Assembly (NCBI RefSeq): GCF_030285665.1
Contig: NZ_CP127295.1
Span: 6,634,001 to 6,698,000, forward strand
Direction: 5' to 3'
Origin: Amycolatopsis mongoliensis
Lineage (GTDB): Bacteria; Actinomycetota; Actinomycetes; Mycobacteriales; Pseudonocardiaceae
Length of the DNA: 64,000 bases
Both the position numbers and the translations under genes were made by a program. Positions 33,914-43,689 of the stretch are shown in pieces (position 1 is the first letter of the stretch; each line of letters opens with the position of its first letter). The notes beneath the pieces were generated by a model. It saw only the letters and a program-made list of their open reading frames with translations. It was not told the origin of the DNA and made no database searches.

Positions 33914-35017
33914 GGCCGGGCCGGGTACAGCGGTGACGATCTCGCTCGTGGCCGCAGCCGCGGTGGTCACCGGGGCCGGGGTGTGGTGGTTCGGCGACGC
34001 ACCCGTCCGGCCGACGGCGGCGGCCCCGGCCGCGCCCGGCACCGCGCAGGTGCGCCGGACGGACCTGTCCACCAGCACTTCCGCCGCGGGAACCCTCGGC
34101 TACGGCACCACCCGGATGATCAGGGGAACCGGCGCGGGAATCGTGACCTGGCTGCCCGCCACCGGCGCGACGGTGGACCTCGGCGGCCAGCTCTACCGGG
34201 TCAACGACAAGCCGGTCGCGCTGTTCTTCGGCGACACCCCGCTGTACCGCAAGCTCGACGGCCCGGACCTGGTCGGCAAGGACGTCAAGCTGGTCGCGGA
34301 CAACCTCGCCGCGCTCGGGTACCGCATCGGCGCGCAGCCCCGGGTCGCTCCGTCCGGTTCGTCCTCGGCCAAGGCCGGCAAGGGTGAAGCGGTCCTCACG
34401 CAGTCCCTGATCGACGCGATCAAACGGTGGCAGACCGCCCAAGGCGTGGAGCCCACCGGTGTGGTGGACGTGGGCGACGTCGTCGTCTTCGGCGGACCGG
34501 TGCGGATCGGCGGGGTCCAGGCGCAGCTCGGCGACCCCGCGACGAACCCGCTGTTCGAGGTGACCGCCACGACCAAGTCCGTCACAGTCGGGATCGACGC
34601 GGCCGACGTCGGATCCCACAAGGCGGGGGACAAGGTGACCGTCACGATGCCCGACGGGAGCACGGCCGGCGGCGCGGTCAGCTCGGTGGGGACGGTGGCC
34701 AAGGGCGGTAACTCCGCCGACGGCAGCGGTGGCGGCTCACCGGCCGCGCAGCGGGTGGATCTGGTCGTCGCCCTGGACGATCCGGCCCAGGCCGGTTCTC
34801 TGGACTCGGCGTCCGTGCAGGTCGCTTTCCCGGCCACGAGCCGGCACGGCGTGCTCGCGGTGCCGGTCGGCGCGCTGCTCGCGGTCAAGCAGGGCGGGTA
34901 TGCCCTGCAACGCCCCGGCGGCGCGCTCGTGCCGGTCACCACCGGGTTGTTCGCCCGGGGCATGGTGGAGGTCGGCGGCGCGGGCGTGACCGAGGGCATG
35001 ACGGTGGTGACCGCGTC

Positions 35018-35021
<4 letters not shown>
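33903..35021 (+). CDS. MacA-like periplasmic adaptor with peptidoglycan-binding domain
   Basis: A 372-residue membrane-fusion protein. An N-terminal anchor ([20 protein letters not shown]) is followed by a lipoyl-like half ([20 protein letters not shown]), a peptidoglycan-binding segment ([16 protein letters not shown] then [20 protein letters not shown]) and a beta-barrel region with [20 protein letters not shown]. The start is GTG 33903 inside the lipoprotein gene and the end overlaps the ABC ATPase start (GTGA). It would couple the MacB-like ABC transporter to the cell envelope. Confidence 0.85.
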
Positions 35022-35696
<675 letters not shown>

Positions 35697-35710
<14 letters not shown>

Positions 35711-36869
35711 CCTGCTGTCCGCCGGGCTGATCGGCCTGCGCACGCGCAAGGCCCGCGCCACCCTGTCGGCCGTGGGCATCTCCATCGGCGTCGCCACGCT
35801 GGTGCTGGTGACCACGATCCCGGCGTCGAGCCGGCAGGCGCTGGCCGTTCAGCTGTCCGCGCTGGGCAGCGACGTCCTCGAGGTGTCCTCGCCGGTGCAG
35901 CTCAGGCCGCCGGTGCCGCTGCCGCGGGAATCCCCCGCGATGGTGCGCCGGATCGGCCCGGTGACCGAGGTGCGGGCGGTGGGCAAGACCCCTGCCCGGA
36001 TCAGCCGGTCCGACCACTCGGACCCGAACGAGGTGACCGGTGTGACGGTCCAGGCCAGTGATCTCGGACTGCTGTCCGCGGTCCGCGGGCACGTCGGATC
36101 CGGCCGGTTCCTGGACGCGGCCACCGAGCAGTTCCCCACGGTCGTCCTGGGTGCCGTGGCCGCCTCGCGGCTGGGGATTCCCGACCTGGCCAGGGAAACG
36201 GCACCGCAGGTCTACATCAGCGGTGGCTGGTTCACGGTGATCGGCGTGCTCGACCCGATGCCGCTCTACCCGGAGCTCGAGCGGTCGGCGCTGGTGGGCT
36301 GGGACGCGGCCCGCGCGTTCCCGGGGTTCGACGGCCACCCCAGCCTGCTCTACGTCCAGGCCACCGAGTCCGCCGTCGAGGACGTGCGCGCGGTCCTTCC
36401 CCGCACGGTCAACCCGGAGCGGCCCGATGCCGTGCAGGTGACCAAACCGTCCGACGTGCTGGCCGCCAAACGGGCCACCGACACCGCGTTTTCCGCGCTC
36501 CTGCTGGGACTGGCCGGAGTCGCGCTGCTCGTCGGCGGTATCGGGGTGGCCAACACGATGGTGATCTCGGTGCTGGAGCGCCGCGGCGAGATCGGTCTCC
36601 GCCGCGCACTGGGCGCGACCCGCGGCCACATCCGCGGCCAGTTCCTCACCGAGGCGATCGTCCTTTCCGGACTGGGCGGCGGGCTCGGCCTGCTCCTCGG
36701 CCTCGGCGCCAGTGCGGTCTACGTGCTGCGCCAGCAATGGCCGCTGGTGGTCCAGCCGGAGACCCTGGCCGGCGGACTGGCCGGCGCGCTGGTCATCGGC
36801 GCCCTCGCGGGGGGCTACCCGTCCGTGCGGGCGTCCCGGCTCACGCCGACCGAGGCTCTGGCCCTGTGA
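35697..36869 (+). CDS. ABC transporter permease (FtsX/MacB type)
   Basis: A 390-residue permease with the MacB topology. One helix near the N-terminus ([20 protein letters not shown]) is followed by a large extracytoplasmic domain, then three C-terminal helices starting [49 protein letters not shown] is the cytoplasmic coupling loop of the FtsX family. With the adaptor and ATPase it forms a tripartite exporter, commonly for peptides or antibiotics. GTG 35697 is the start. Confidence 0.92.
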
Positions 36870-36889
36870 GTGCCGAACCAAGGAGTCTC

Positions 36890-37034
36890 ATGCGACGAAA
36901 GCGCACCTTTCCTGCGGCATGGGGCGTCATCGTCGTCGCGGTCGTCAGCCTCCCAGGTGTTCCTCACCGACGACGCCGTCGGCTTGGCCGCCTACGCCCG
37001 TGCGGCGTCCGATCCTCGCTACCGCCTTTCCTGA
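36890..37034 (+). pseudogene. short membrane-anchored ORF with a frameshift
   Basis: ATG 36890 with AAGGAG seven bases upstream reads MRRKRTFPAAWGVIVVAVVS, a membrane start. A one-base shift near 36950 gives ASQVFLTDDAVGLAAYARAA-SDPRYRLS and a stop at 37034. It follows the permease by 20 bases and may be the tail of the efflux operon. Family unknown. Confidence 0.35.
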
Positions 37035-37136
37035 CACCCGACCAGACCCGCGCCCGCGGTGCTGGTTCTCGTTCTCGGGCGACGGCGTCGCGGACCGCAC
37101 GACGGCGCTCGTTTCACCTTCCTCACGCACACTGGC

Positions 37137-37661
37137 TCACTCCGCCGGCATCGTCACCAGGCTGATCATCCGGCGGGTGCGACCCGAGCCGGGCTCCTGG
37201 CCCAGCCGGGTCGTGACGGCCTCGCGGATCGTCGCCAGCAGCTCGGCCATCTCCGCGTCCGTCAGCCACAGCGCTGCTTGCTGGTACGTCACTCCGTCCG
37301 CCGTCGGGTCGGCCGGGTCGTGGGTCAGGTACTGGTCGAAGTCGGCCAGGAGACCTCCGACGAACGCCGTGAACGTCTTGCGGTGGTCCTCGGTCGTCAT
37401 GGCCGCGCGATCGGCCGGGGTGAGCTCCGCCTGGCTCCAGGACAGCCGGTACCTGCGTTCGACCGTGCCCCGGATGCGCTTCTCGTCGAGCACCTCGAGC
37501 ACGCCCGCCGCCGCGAGGGCTGCCACGTGGCGGTACATCGTCGCGTGCGGGATGTCCGGTAGCCGCTCGCGCAGCTGGGTCGTCGTGGCCGGGTGGCCGT
37601 CCAGGAATGTCCGCAGGATGCGGAGTCGGACGGGGTGCAGCAGCAAATCGAGCGTGGCCAT
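37137..37661 (-). CDS. winged-helix transcriptional regulator (ArsR/YbzH type)
   Basis: A 174-residue regulator. The N-terminal winged helix is LDLLLHPVRLRILRTFLDGH, then LRERLPDIPHATMYRHVAAL and LEVLDEKRIRGTVERRYRLS, with a helical C-terminal part (AAMTTEDHRKTFTAFVGGLL). ATG 37661 is preferred to 37670 because its spacing from GGGAAG is normal. It is divergent from an alpha/beta hydrolase across a 61-base AT-rich gap with the palindrome at 37682, so it probably represses both genes. Confidence 0.85.
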   Translation of the reverse strand: MATLDLLLHPVRLRILRTFLDGHPATTTQLRERLPDIPHATMYRHVAALAAAGVLEVLDEKRIRGTVERRYRLSWSQAELTPADRAAMTTEDHRKTFTAFVGGLLADFDQYLTHDPADPTADGVTYQQAALWLTDAEMAELLATIREAVTTRLGQEPGSGRTRRMISLVTMPAE

Positions 37662-37681
37662 GGACACCATCTTCCCATGTC

Positions 37682-37695
37682 TGATACTAATATCA
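37682..37695. promoter_or_regulatory. operator candidate between regulator and hydrolase
   Basis: TGATA-CTAA-TATCA is an exact inverted repeat in an AT-rich gap, and a further TGATA half-site lies at 37700. It sits between the divergent starts at 37661 and 37723. Confidence 0.55.
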
Positions 37696-37722
37696 AAACT
37701 GATAGCAATGGAGGTGCGTCCG

Positions 37723-38643
37723 ATGGAACGCGGCACGACCACGAACGATGTGCGGGAAATCCGGCTGGCCGTCCCGGCCGCCGACGGCCTCGCCCTCGCG
37801 AGCACGCTCACCCTGCCCGCCGGCCCCGGCCCGCACCCGGCCGTGCTCTGCCTGCCCGGCTCCGGGAAAGTCGACCGCGACTCCAACGCCGGCCGGGTGC
37901 GGATGGACCTCGGCCGCCCGCTGGCCACCACCCTGGCCCGGCACGGCATCGCCTCGCTGCGCTACGACCGCCGCGGCGTCGGCGAGACCCCGGGCGACTG
38001 GCAGGCGGTGGGATTCCTGGACAACCGGGCCGACGGCGCCGCCGCGCTGCACGCCCTGCGCGGCCACCCGGAGGTCCACTCCCGGGCCGTCGGTGTGCTC
38101 GGGCACAGCGAAGGCGCCGTCCACGCGATGTGGCTGGCCGCCCACGCCCAGCCCGCCGCCGCGGTCCTCCTCGCCGGCTACGCGCGCCCCGGCGAACTGG
38201 CCCTGCGCTGGCAAGGCGCCCGGCTCGCCGAGACGCTGCCACGCCCACTGCTGCCCCTCCTGCGCCGCGTCGCCGCCCGGCAGCTGGCCCGGTTGGCCGC
38301 CACCACCACGGACTCCGCCCGCATCGGCGGCCTGCGGATCAACGCCAGGTGGTGGCGCGAGCAGCTGGCCTACGACCCGCGCCCGGACCTGGCCCGCATC
38401 GCGGTTCCCGTCCTGGCCGTCACCGGCGCCGAGGACGTCCAGGTCGACCCGGACGACTTGGACGTGATCGCGCAGCTCGTGCCGGGCGGGGCCGAAACCC
38501 ACCGGGCTCCCGGCCTGACCCACATCCTCCGCCGCACCGACGGCCCGACGTCCGTGTTCTCCTACCGCCGGCTGCTGCGCGCCCCCGTGGACGACGAGCT
38601 GCTGACCACTGTTGCCCACTGGCTGGCCGTCCGGCTTCGCTGA
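37723..38643 (+). CDS. alpha/beta hydrolase (dienelactone-hydrolase-like esterase)
   Basis: A 306-residue hydrolase. The oxyanion region is AVLCLPGSGKVDRDSN, the strand motif is LRYDRRGVGETPGDW, the nucleophile elbow is GVLGHSEGAVHAMWLA near 130, the acid is in TGAEDVQVDPDD and the histidine in GLTHILRRTDG. ATG 37723 has GGAGG seven bases upstream. It is likely under the divergent regulator. The substrate is not evident. Confidence 0.85.
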   Translation: MERGTTTNDVREIRLAVPAADGLALASTLTLPAGPGPHPAVLCLPGSGKVDRDSNAGRVRMDLGRPLATTLARHGIASLRYDRRGVGETPGDWQAVGFLDNRADGAAALHALRGHPEVHSRAVGVLGHSEGAVHAMWLAAHAQPAAAVLLAGYARPGELALRWQGARLAETLPRPLLPLLRRVAARQLARLAATTTDSARIGGLRINARWWREQLAYDPRPDLARIAVPVLAVTGAEDVQVDPDDLDVIAQLVPGGAETHRAPGLTHILRRTDGPTSVFSYRRLLRAPVDDELLTTVAHWLAVRLR

Positions 38644-38706
38644 ACCTGTCGGTCCCAGGTGTTGCCTGCTTTGCCGGAATCCGCATACGAGAAGGCAACA
38701 CGGGCA

Positions 38707-39321
38707 TCAGTGCGGTTGCAGCACGTCGTAGAACGCCTGCGCGATGGCTTTTGCCCTGTCCTTGCAGGCTTGTGTGTCGTCCGCGGGCATTTTCCAGTCG
38801 GAGATTCCGGTCTTGAACGTCGCGTTGCTGTCCAAGACCGCCAGGTCGCACATCGTTCCCCGGGGAGCCGGCCCCCACGCCGCGCTCTCGCCCAGGTGTA
38901 CCGCCGGGTCGAGCACGTAGCCGCCTGAGGAGGTGTAGAGGTCGAATCCGGTGCGCTGGCGCTGCACGCTGTTGACCTCGAGATCGAGGTGAACCGTCGC
39001 CGCGTTCGCCGGATCCGTGAGGGTGCACAGCCAGCTCTTGCTCCGTGGCAACGGCATGTCGGAGCTCTTCGGCGGAAGGTTCCCCGCCCGGCCGGCGATG
39101 TCGTCGCAGCTCGCCAAGGGGGCGGTCCCGTACTTGCCGTCGACCTCGTCGTAGCTGCTGCCGCGGTGCAGCACGGCGAGCACGGCGACGGCGGCGCCGA
39201 CCACGACGACGGTGCCGATGGCCACGATTGCGATGATCCAGCCGGTGGCGAGGCCTCGTTTCGGTGGCGGCTGACTCCCGCCGTGGTACTGGGGGAAGCC
39301 CTGGGGGAGTGGTGCGTTCAC
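38707..39321 (-). CDS. single-pass membrane protein, Pro-rich N-terminus
   Basis: A 204-residue protein. It begins MNAPLPQGFPQYHGGSQPPP (cytoplasmic, Pro/Gly-rich), crosses the membrane with WIIAIVAIGTVVVVGAAVAV, and has an extracellular domain of about 150 residues with Cys in ASCDDIAG, LCTLTD, MCDLAV and ACKDRA. The pattern recalls DUF3558-like or ESX-neighbour proteins of Pseudonocardiaceae. The next genes on the same strand are ESX-like. Confidence 0.7.
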   Translation of the reverse strand: MNAPLPQGFPQYHGGSQPPPKRGLATGWIIAIVAIGTVVVVGAAVAVLAVLHRGSSYDEVDGKYGTAPLASCDDIAGRAGNLPPKSSDMPLPRSKSWLCTLTDPANAATVHLDLEVNSVQRQRTGFDLYTSSGGYVLDPAVHLGESAAWGPAPRGTMCDLAVLDSNATFKTGISDWKMPADDTQACKDRAKAIAQAFYDVLQPH

Positions 39322-39337
39322 GGCTGTGTCTCCCGGG

Positions 39338-39715
39338 TCACAGGGTGACCGCCTGTGGCCACTGGCCTCCGGGTAGCCGGGGGTCGTTCATCAGGCTCTT
39401 GGCGTTGCGGATCTGGTCCAGGGTCTGCATCAGCCGGGTGGCGATCTCGCCCAGCCGGGTGATCCCGGCGGTGACGATCCCGCCGACCGCCCCGGAGGCG
39501 TCCATGACGGCGGCGGGAATCTCGACGACCGTCGCGCCTTCGATCGCGGCCGCCACCAGCGCGCCGAGGAAGTCGGCGACGATCTTCACCAGTCCGGTCA
39601 TGAATTCGACGTTGAGCTGGGCGATGTCCATCAGCCACTTGCTGATCGCGTCGGCCTTCCCGCCCGCGGCCGGTGGCCTGGCATTCGCGAGTTCGACGAC
39701 CATCGCGCGGCCCAC
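39338..39715 (-). CDS. helical ESX-type (WXG100-like) protein, N-terminus uncertain
   Basis: A frame of up to 125 residues. It reads GGKADAISKWLMDIAQLNVE, FMTGLVKIVADFLGALVAAA and GAVGGIVTAGITRLGEIATR-LMQTLDQI, ending GGQWPQAVTL. Long amphipathic helices like this occur in type VII secretion substrates. The start is unclear (GTG 39715 or ATG 39703) and overlaps the preceding EbfC-like frame, so the true N-terminus may have been lost through a deletion that fused the two genes. Confidence 0.45.
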   Translation of the reverse strand: MGRAMVVELANARPPAAGGKADAISKWLMDIAQLNVEFMTGLVKIVADFLGALVAAAIEGATVVEIPAAVMDASGAVGGIVTAGITRLGEIATRLMQTLDQIRNAKSLMNDPRLPGGQWPQAVTL

Positions 39716-39942
39716 CTGAGTTGGATGTCGACGTCGGTCAACTGACGTCGAGCGTCAACCGCGACCCTGACCGTGCCGGTGGAGTCCCGGGCTTCGCATT
39801 CGGAGGCGGGCTCTACTCTCTGACCGCCCGGCTGCAGCAGCTCGTTCAGCTGCGCGTCAGCGGTGGCAACGTCAGGCACGTCGAGCTGCGCGAGCACGAC
39901 GTGATCAGGGTTGAACGCCAACGGTCCTCCCCTTGCGGCCAT
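39631..39942 (-). CDS. YbaB/EbfC-like protein, possibly frameshifted
   Basis: A 103-residue frame reads MAARGGPLAFNPDHVVLAQL, ECEARDSTGTVRVAVDARRQ and LTDVDIQLRW. The segment TVRVAVDARRQLTDVDI is like the beta-hairpin of YbaB/EbfC nucleoid-associated proteins, which often precede ESX-type genes in actinomycetes. After IQLRW the residues (SSNSRMPGHRPRAGRPT) look out of frame, which suggests a disruption near 39720. Confidence 0.4.
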   Translation of the reverse strand: MAARGGPLAFNPDHVVLAQLDVPDVATADAQLNELLQPGGQRVEPASECEARDSTGTVRVAVDARRQLTDVDIQLRWAARWSSNSRMPGHRPRAGRPTRSASG

Positions 39943-40072
39943 GGCCGGCTACACCGTCGCGGAGACCATACAGGTGGTTGGTTTCTTTCGCCCGGTTTCG
40001 CTGGAAAGAGGGATTTGAGGAACTTGCGGTGCCTGCGGTAGCACCAGGTGTTCTTTCATCGCGGCGGGTGGC

Positions 40073-40651
40073 TCAGCCGGCCTGGAGTTGCTGCAGCAGG
40101 CTCAGGGTGTCGGCGTTGAGCCAGTACTCGGCGAACTTGCCGTGCTCCAGGCGCAAAGTGTCGGTGCCGGAGTAGGTGATCACGGTGCCGGGCGCCGCCT
40201 TGGCTCCGGGGAAGCCACCCGCGTAAGTCCCGGTGGCCACCCAGCGAGCGGACACGTAGCGGCCGTCGGCCAGTGGGCCGACCTCCAGGTCGAACCGCAG
40301 GTCGGTGCACACCGACCTGATCTGGTCGACCAGGCCCACCAGGCCCTCGACGCCGCGGAGGGAGCTGCCGTCGGTGCCGTCGAGCAGGGCGGCGTGGACC
40401 CGGAAGTCGGGCGAGATGATGCTCGATGCCTTGGCGGTATCGCCGTTCCACACCGTGACCCAGGTGGCGAACATCGTCCTCGGGTTGCGGGCGGCGGTGT
40501 GCGGGCCGGAGTCGGTCACCGACGGGTGCGCGGCGGCCGCGGGCGCAGCTTGGGCGAAGGTGGCGTTGGACGCGAGGGCCAGGGTGGCGGCCAGTGCGAG
40601 GACGACCAGTCGGGCAGGGGAGTGGTGAGCATGGGTGGATTCGACCTTCAT
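40073..40651 (-). CDS. secreted SnoaL-like (NTF2-fold) protein
   Basis: A 192-residue protein. A signal segment (RLVVLALAATLALASNATFA) is followed by an NTF2-like cone domain: MFATWVTVWNGDTAKASSII-SPDFRVH, LRGVEGLVGLVDQIRSVCTD-LRFDLE and FAEYWLNADTLSLLQQL. This matches the SgcJ/EcaC / SnoaL polyketide-cyclase-like group, which includes enzymes and binding proteins. ATG 40651 with GGAGG seven bases upstream is the start. Export is unusual for this fold. A TetR-type palindrome lies upstream. Confidence 0.8.
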   Translation of the reverse strand: MKVESTHAHHSPARLVVLALAATLALASNATFAQAAPAAAAHPSVTDSGPHTAARNPRTMFATWVTVWNGDTAKASSIISPDFRVHAALLDGTDGSSLRGVEGLVGLVDQIRSVCTDLRFDLEVGPLADGRYVSARWVATGTYAGGFPGAKAAPGTVITYSGTDTLRLEHGKFAEYWLNADTLSLLQQLQAG

Positions 40652-40690
40652 GACGACCTCCGGAGACGCGCTGTTTGAGATGCTAACGAT

Positions 40691-40707
40691 TGTTAGAACC
40701 TCTAACA
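40691..40707. promoter_or_regulatory. TetR-type palindrome before the SnoaL-like gene
   Basis: TGTTAGA-ACC-TCTAACA has 7-base exact arms; a related TGCTAAC half-site precedes it at 40681. It lies 40 bases upstream of the SnoaL-like start, in promoter position. No intact TetR gene adjoins it now. Confidence 0.6.
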
Positions 40708-40737
40708 GCATGCGCGAGGCGCGCCGGTACGTCAAGG

Positions 40738-40860
40738 CCTGGGTGGGATCCTGTCCGGCTCTGGGCCACGGTCCGGGAAGGGAACACCGCTTCTCGCCGT
40801 GTGCTGGCCAAGCTCGGGTTCACCGAGACCGGACGCACTTCGGGCAGATCCTCCGGCGGT
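40738..40860 (+). pseudogene. C-terminal remnant of a GNAT acetyltransferase
   Basis: The plus frame reads PVRLWATVREGNTASRRVLA-KLGFTETGR, the last strand-helix unit of a GNAT domain (N-x-AS-RVLxKLGF). The acetyl-CoA-binding motif upstream of it is missing. Confidence 0.55.
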
Positions 40861-40866
40861 CGGTAT

Positions 40867-41015
40867 CTATGCGCACAAGCCGACGTCGGGCCGGCGGCCA
40901 CCCGTGCGCAGGTTCCGCGCGAGGGGATCGGGGGAGTAGCCCAGCCGCTTCACAACCTCGAGCACCCGCTGCCGGGTGTCCGCCTTCATCAGGGGAGTCC
41001 TGCGGCGCGCGCGTC
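40867..41015 (-). pseudogene. N-terminal remnant of a LacI-family regulator
   Basis: The minus strand reads TPLMKADTRQRVLEVVKRLG-YSPDPLARNLRTG and stops at 40867. This is the end of a LacI helix-turn-helix plus hinge. Just upstream on the same strand is LVGVSRPTVIKRRDRFA, a different helix-turn-helix of the kind seen in IS630-type transposases, so two unrelated fragments meet near 41015. Confidence 0.5.
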
Positions 41016-41099
41016 ACCGTCGCGGCCGGCCCCGCCAGGACATGCGCGGCGAACCGGTCGCGCCGCTTGATCACCGTCGGACGGGAAACCCCGACCAAT

Positions 41100-41345
41100 C
41101 GCGCTGTTCGCCGCGATCGAGGCCGGGAACCTCCCGCTCGTGTTCGCCACCATGCCGGTCGGCGTGGGCGCGGCCTTCTACCCGGAGGAGTTCCCCGCCC
41201 GGCCCGTTACACCGGCATGGCCGTCGGGCTCATGCCCGGCCTGCTCGCCGCCGGGTTCGCGCCGGCGCCGGCCCAGGCGCTCAGCGAAGCCCGGCGCAGC
41301 TGGCACTCGACGGTGTGGATCTGCGTCGGAGTCGCGGTTCTGGCG
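41100..41345 (+). pseudogene. C-terminal remnant of an MHS-type MFS transporter
   Basis: One frame reads LPLVFATMPVGVGAAFYPEE-FPARP. A frame one base off continues RYTGMAVGLMPGLLAAGFAP and SWHSTVWICVGVAVLAS. These match the tenth to twelfth helices of metabolite:H+ symporters (A-FFxELFPARxRYTG-GFAP). The N-terminal two thirds are gone. Confidence 0.5.
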
Positions 41346-41490
41346 TCCCGTCGCGGCGTTGGCGGGGCCGAAGACACACCGCGTGCCGGCGGAGAGCCTC
41401 GGCCGGCGCCGAGCGGGCGGCTGCGTGACCGGTCGAGGGCGGGGCGTCGGGTACGCGGGCGTGCCACCCGGCACGCCCGCGCGGGCCGGG

Positions 41491-43071
41491 TCAGCGGCTC
41501 CCGTTCGCCGGGTCGAACGGACCTCGGTCGGCGGCGCAGACAGTGCCCTCCGGAGGCAGCGTCCGGCCGATCAGGTAGTCGTCCACCCGGCTGTCGATGC
41601 ACTTGTTCCGGCCGTCGTAGACGACACCGTGGCCGAACTGGTCCGCGGTGAGCAACCGCGCGTTGCCGAGCAGGTGACTGGTGGCGACGGCGTCTTCGTA
41701 CGGCGTCGCGGGGTCGCCAAGCCTGTCGCCGATGAGCAGCACCGGGTTGGCGGTCGGCCGGTTCCACGGGCCGGTGTAGCGGTCGGGGTCCGTCGCCGGC
41801 CAGGTCGCGCAGGGAAGGGCCTGGTAGACCCGGATCGAGGCGAACCCGGGTGCGGCTGGCTCGGCAAGGCGGGCGAAGCGGCCGACGGCCCGCGGATCGC
41901 GGGGGTTGTCGGTGTCCGTGCAGGCGACGGCGGCGAACCAGGTGTTGAACGCGCGCTGCGGCTCGTCGGCTCTTCCGGTGACAGCGACGGTGGTCGCGAC
42001 CGGGTGCTGGGTGGCGAGGTGCAGTCGCTGCAGGAACCCCGTGATTCCCTCCGCGTCGCCGGAGTAGAGCGCGCTCAGCACGCGCTGGACCAGCTCCTGG
42101 TAGGTGACCTTCTCCTGTTCGCCCGGCGAACCGGTGAGGGCGATCGGTCCCCGGCGGAGCGTGGCCAGCAGATCGTCGTACTTGCGCTGCAAGCTCTGTT
42201 CCGTCGCACCGGGTTCGGTGAACTCGCACCGCGTGTCGGCGGCGCAGGCCCGCAGCAGGCTCCGCAGCGCGGTTTGCGCGCCCAGGTACGCGCCCGTCCG
42301 GTAGGTGAACGGTTCGTCGCGCTCGCCCGGCCGGGTGCCGGTGGTCCACTCCTCCGGTTGGATCACCCCGTCGAGCACCAGAGCCCGTACCCGCTGGGGG
42401 AACAGGTTGGCGTAGACCTCGCCCAGGTGCGTGCCGTAGGAGGTGCCCACGTAGGTCAGCTGCCGGTCGCCGACGGCGCGGCGCACCAGGTCCAGGTCCC
42501 GCGCCACGTTGGCGGTGGACATGTGGCCCAGCAGCGGCCCGGCGTGTTGCGCGCAGCGCGCGGTGACCGCGCCGACCTGCTGGATCGCCGCGGTTTCCTC
42601 GGCGTCGGTGACCGGGAGGCCCGGGCCGAGCTTCGCGTCGTCGGACGGATCGTCGGAGCAGGTCACCGGCTCGGAGGCGCCCGTGCCACGCGGGTCGAAC
42701 CCGACGATGTCGAAGCGGGCGGCCACCGCGGGCGACAGCCGGGGCGGGATGCGGCCGCCGCTGCCGGGACCGCCGGGGTTGGTGAACACGGTACCGATCT
42801 TGTGCCGGGGGTCGGTGGCGAGCCGTTTCGTCAGCGCGATCGAGATCCGCGGCCCCCGAGGGTCCCGATAGGACAGCGGCACCCGAGCCGTCGCGCACTC
42901 CGAACCCGGCGGGCCGTCGTCGATCGGGCAAGGCGCCCAGTTCAGCACGGGTACGCCGGCGTCGTCGGAGTTCGGCGCCGCCTCCACCACGGCGGGCATC
43001 CCCACGATCAACCCCGCGGCGGCGACCATCGCCTGGGCACCACGCCGGACGGCGCTGGGTCTTGCTCCCAT
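41491..43071 (-). CDS. secreted tripeptidyl-aminopeptidase-like alpha/beta hydrolase
   Basis: A 526-residue secreted hydrolase of the Tap/SlpD type. A signal segment (GAQAMVAAAGLIVGMPAVVE) is followed by FTNPGGPGSGG near 100, FDIVGFDPRGTGAS, the nucleophile motif LTYVGTSYGTHLGEVYA near 220, the acid in VLLIGDRLGDPATPYEDA and the histidine in ADQFGHGVV. Pairs of Cys (PCPIDD, ATARCAQ, ACAADTRC, NKCID) suggest disulfides. AAGGAGG nine bases before ATG 43071 sets the start. Members remove N-terminal peptides from secreted proteins or peptide antibiotics. Confidence 0.88.
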   Translation of the reverse strand: MGARPSAVRRGAQAMVAAAGLIVGMPAVVEAAPNSDDAGVPVLNWAPCPIDDGPPGSECATARVPLSYRDPRGPRISIALTKRLATDPRHKIGTVFTNPGGPGSGGRIPPRLSPAVAARFDIVGFDPRGTGASEPVTCSDDPSDDAKLGPGLPVTDAEETAAIQQVGAVTARCAQHAGPLLGHMSTANVARDLDLVRRAVGDRQLTYVGTSYGTHLGEVYANLFPQRVRALVLDGVIQPEEWTTGTRPGERDEPFTYRTGAYLGAQTALRSLLRACAADTRCEFTEPGATEQSLQRKYDDLLATLRRGPIALTGSPGEQEKVTYQELVQRVLSALYSGDAEGITGFLQRLHLATQHPVATTVAVTGRADEPQRAFNTWFAAVACTDTDNPRDPRAVGRFARLAEPAAPGFASIRVYQALPCATWPATDPDRYTGPWNRPTANPVLLIGDRLGDPATPYEDAVATSHLLGNARLLTADQFGHGVVYDGRNKCIDSRVDDYLIGRTLPPEGTVCAADRGPFDPANGSR

Positions 43072-43197
43072 TCGCGAATCCTCCTTGTGCGGTTCCGCCC
43101 GGTGTTCGGCCGGATCCGCGAGGACTGTAAAAGGGCGATCGGGGAGCCGGGAACGACCGAGCGGCCCGGAAAACCAGCCGTTCGGCCGATGGTCATC

Positions 43198-43545
43198 GCC
43201 GCGGTGCACCGCCCGCGACCGCCCCGGCAGCCTCCCGGGAATCGCCGGACACCGCCGGGCACCCGCCGTTCCGCGGTCGGCGGACGGCTGCCGCTCCTGG
43301 CGGTGCTGGGCTCGTTCCAGGACGGTCCCGTCGACCGGCTGCGCGCGGTCAGGCATTGCAGCGGGTGCAGCTCACCGCCACGCTGACCGGGCTGGGCATG
43401 GCCGTCCGGTCCGCGCCGGTCGTGCTGGCCGCTACGGGTCGCGAGCTGCGAGAACTGGCCGGCGGTGCGATCTGGCCACAGGGGCTCCTGGAATTGGGGA
43501 AGGGACTTCCGATGCCCCGCCCGCCAGCGACCCGCTGCCCTGGAA
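43198..43545 (+). pseudogene. C-terminal remnant of an Acg-like nitroreductase, frameshifted
   Basis: One frame reads GGRLPLLAVLGSFQDGPVDR-LRA. One base back near 43352 another continues LQRVQLTATLTGLGMAVRSA and ELAGGAIWPQGLLELGKG. This matches the last part of Acg-type nitroreductases, which have a GQALQR-LLTA helix. The FMN-binding start is missing. Beyond 43545 another frame reads DDDDPEPFQLWYTDSAATME-RFLREKE to a stop at 43696, which I cannot place. Confidence 0.45.
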
Positions 43546-43689
43546 GCCGGACGACGATGACGATCCAGAGCCATTCCAGCTTTGGTACACGGACAGTGCC
43601 GCGACCATGGAGCGTTTCCTTCGTGAGAAGGAGAGTAGGAAGGAAAGCGCTCGGATGAGCGCTGGAATCTCCTGGAAGTGGGAAGACCG

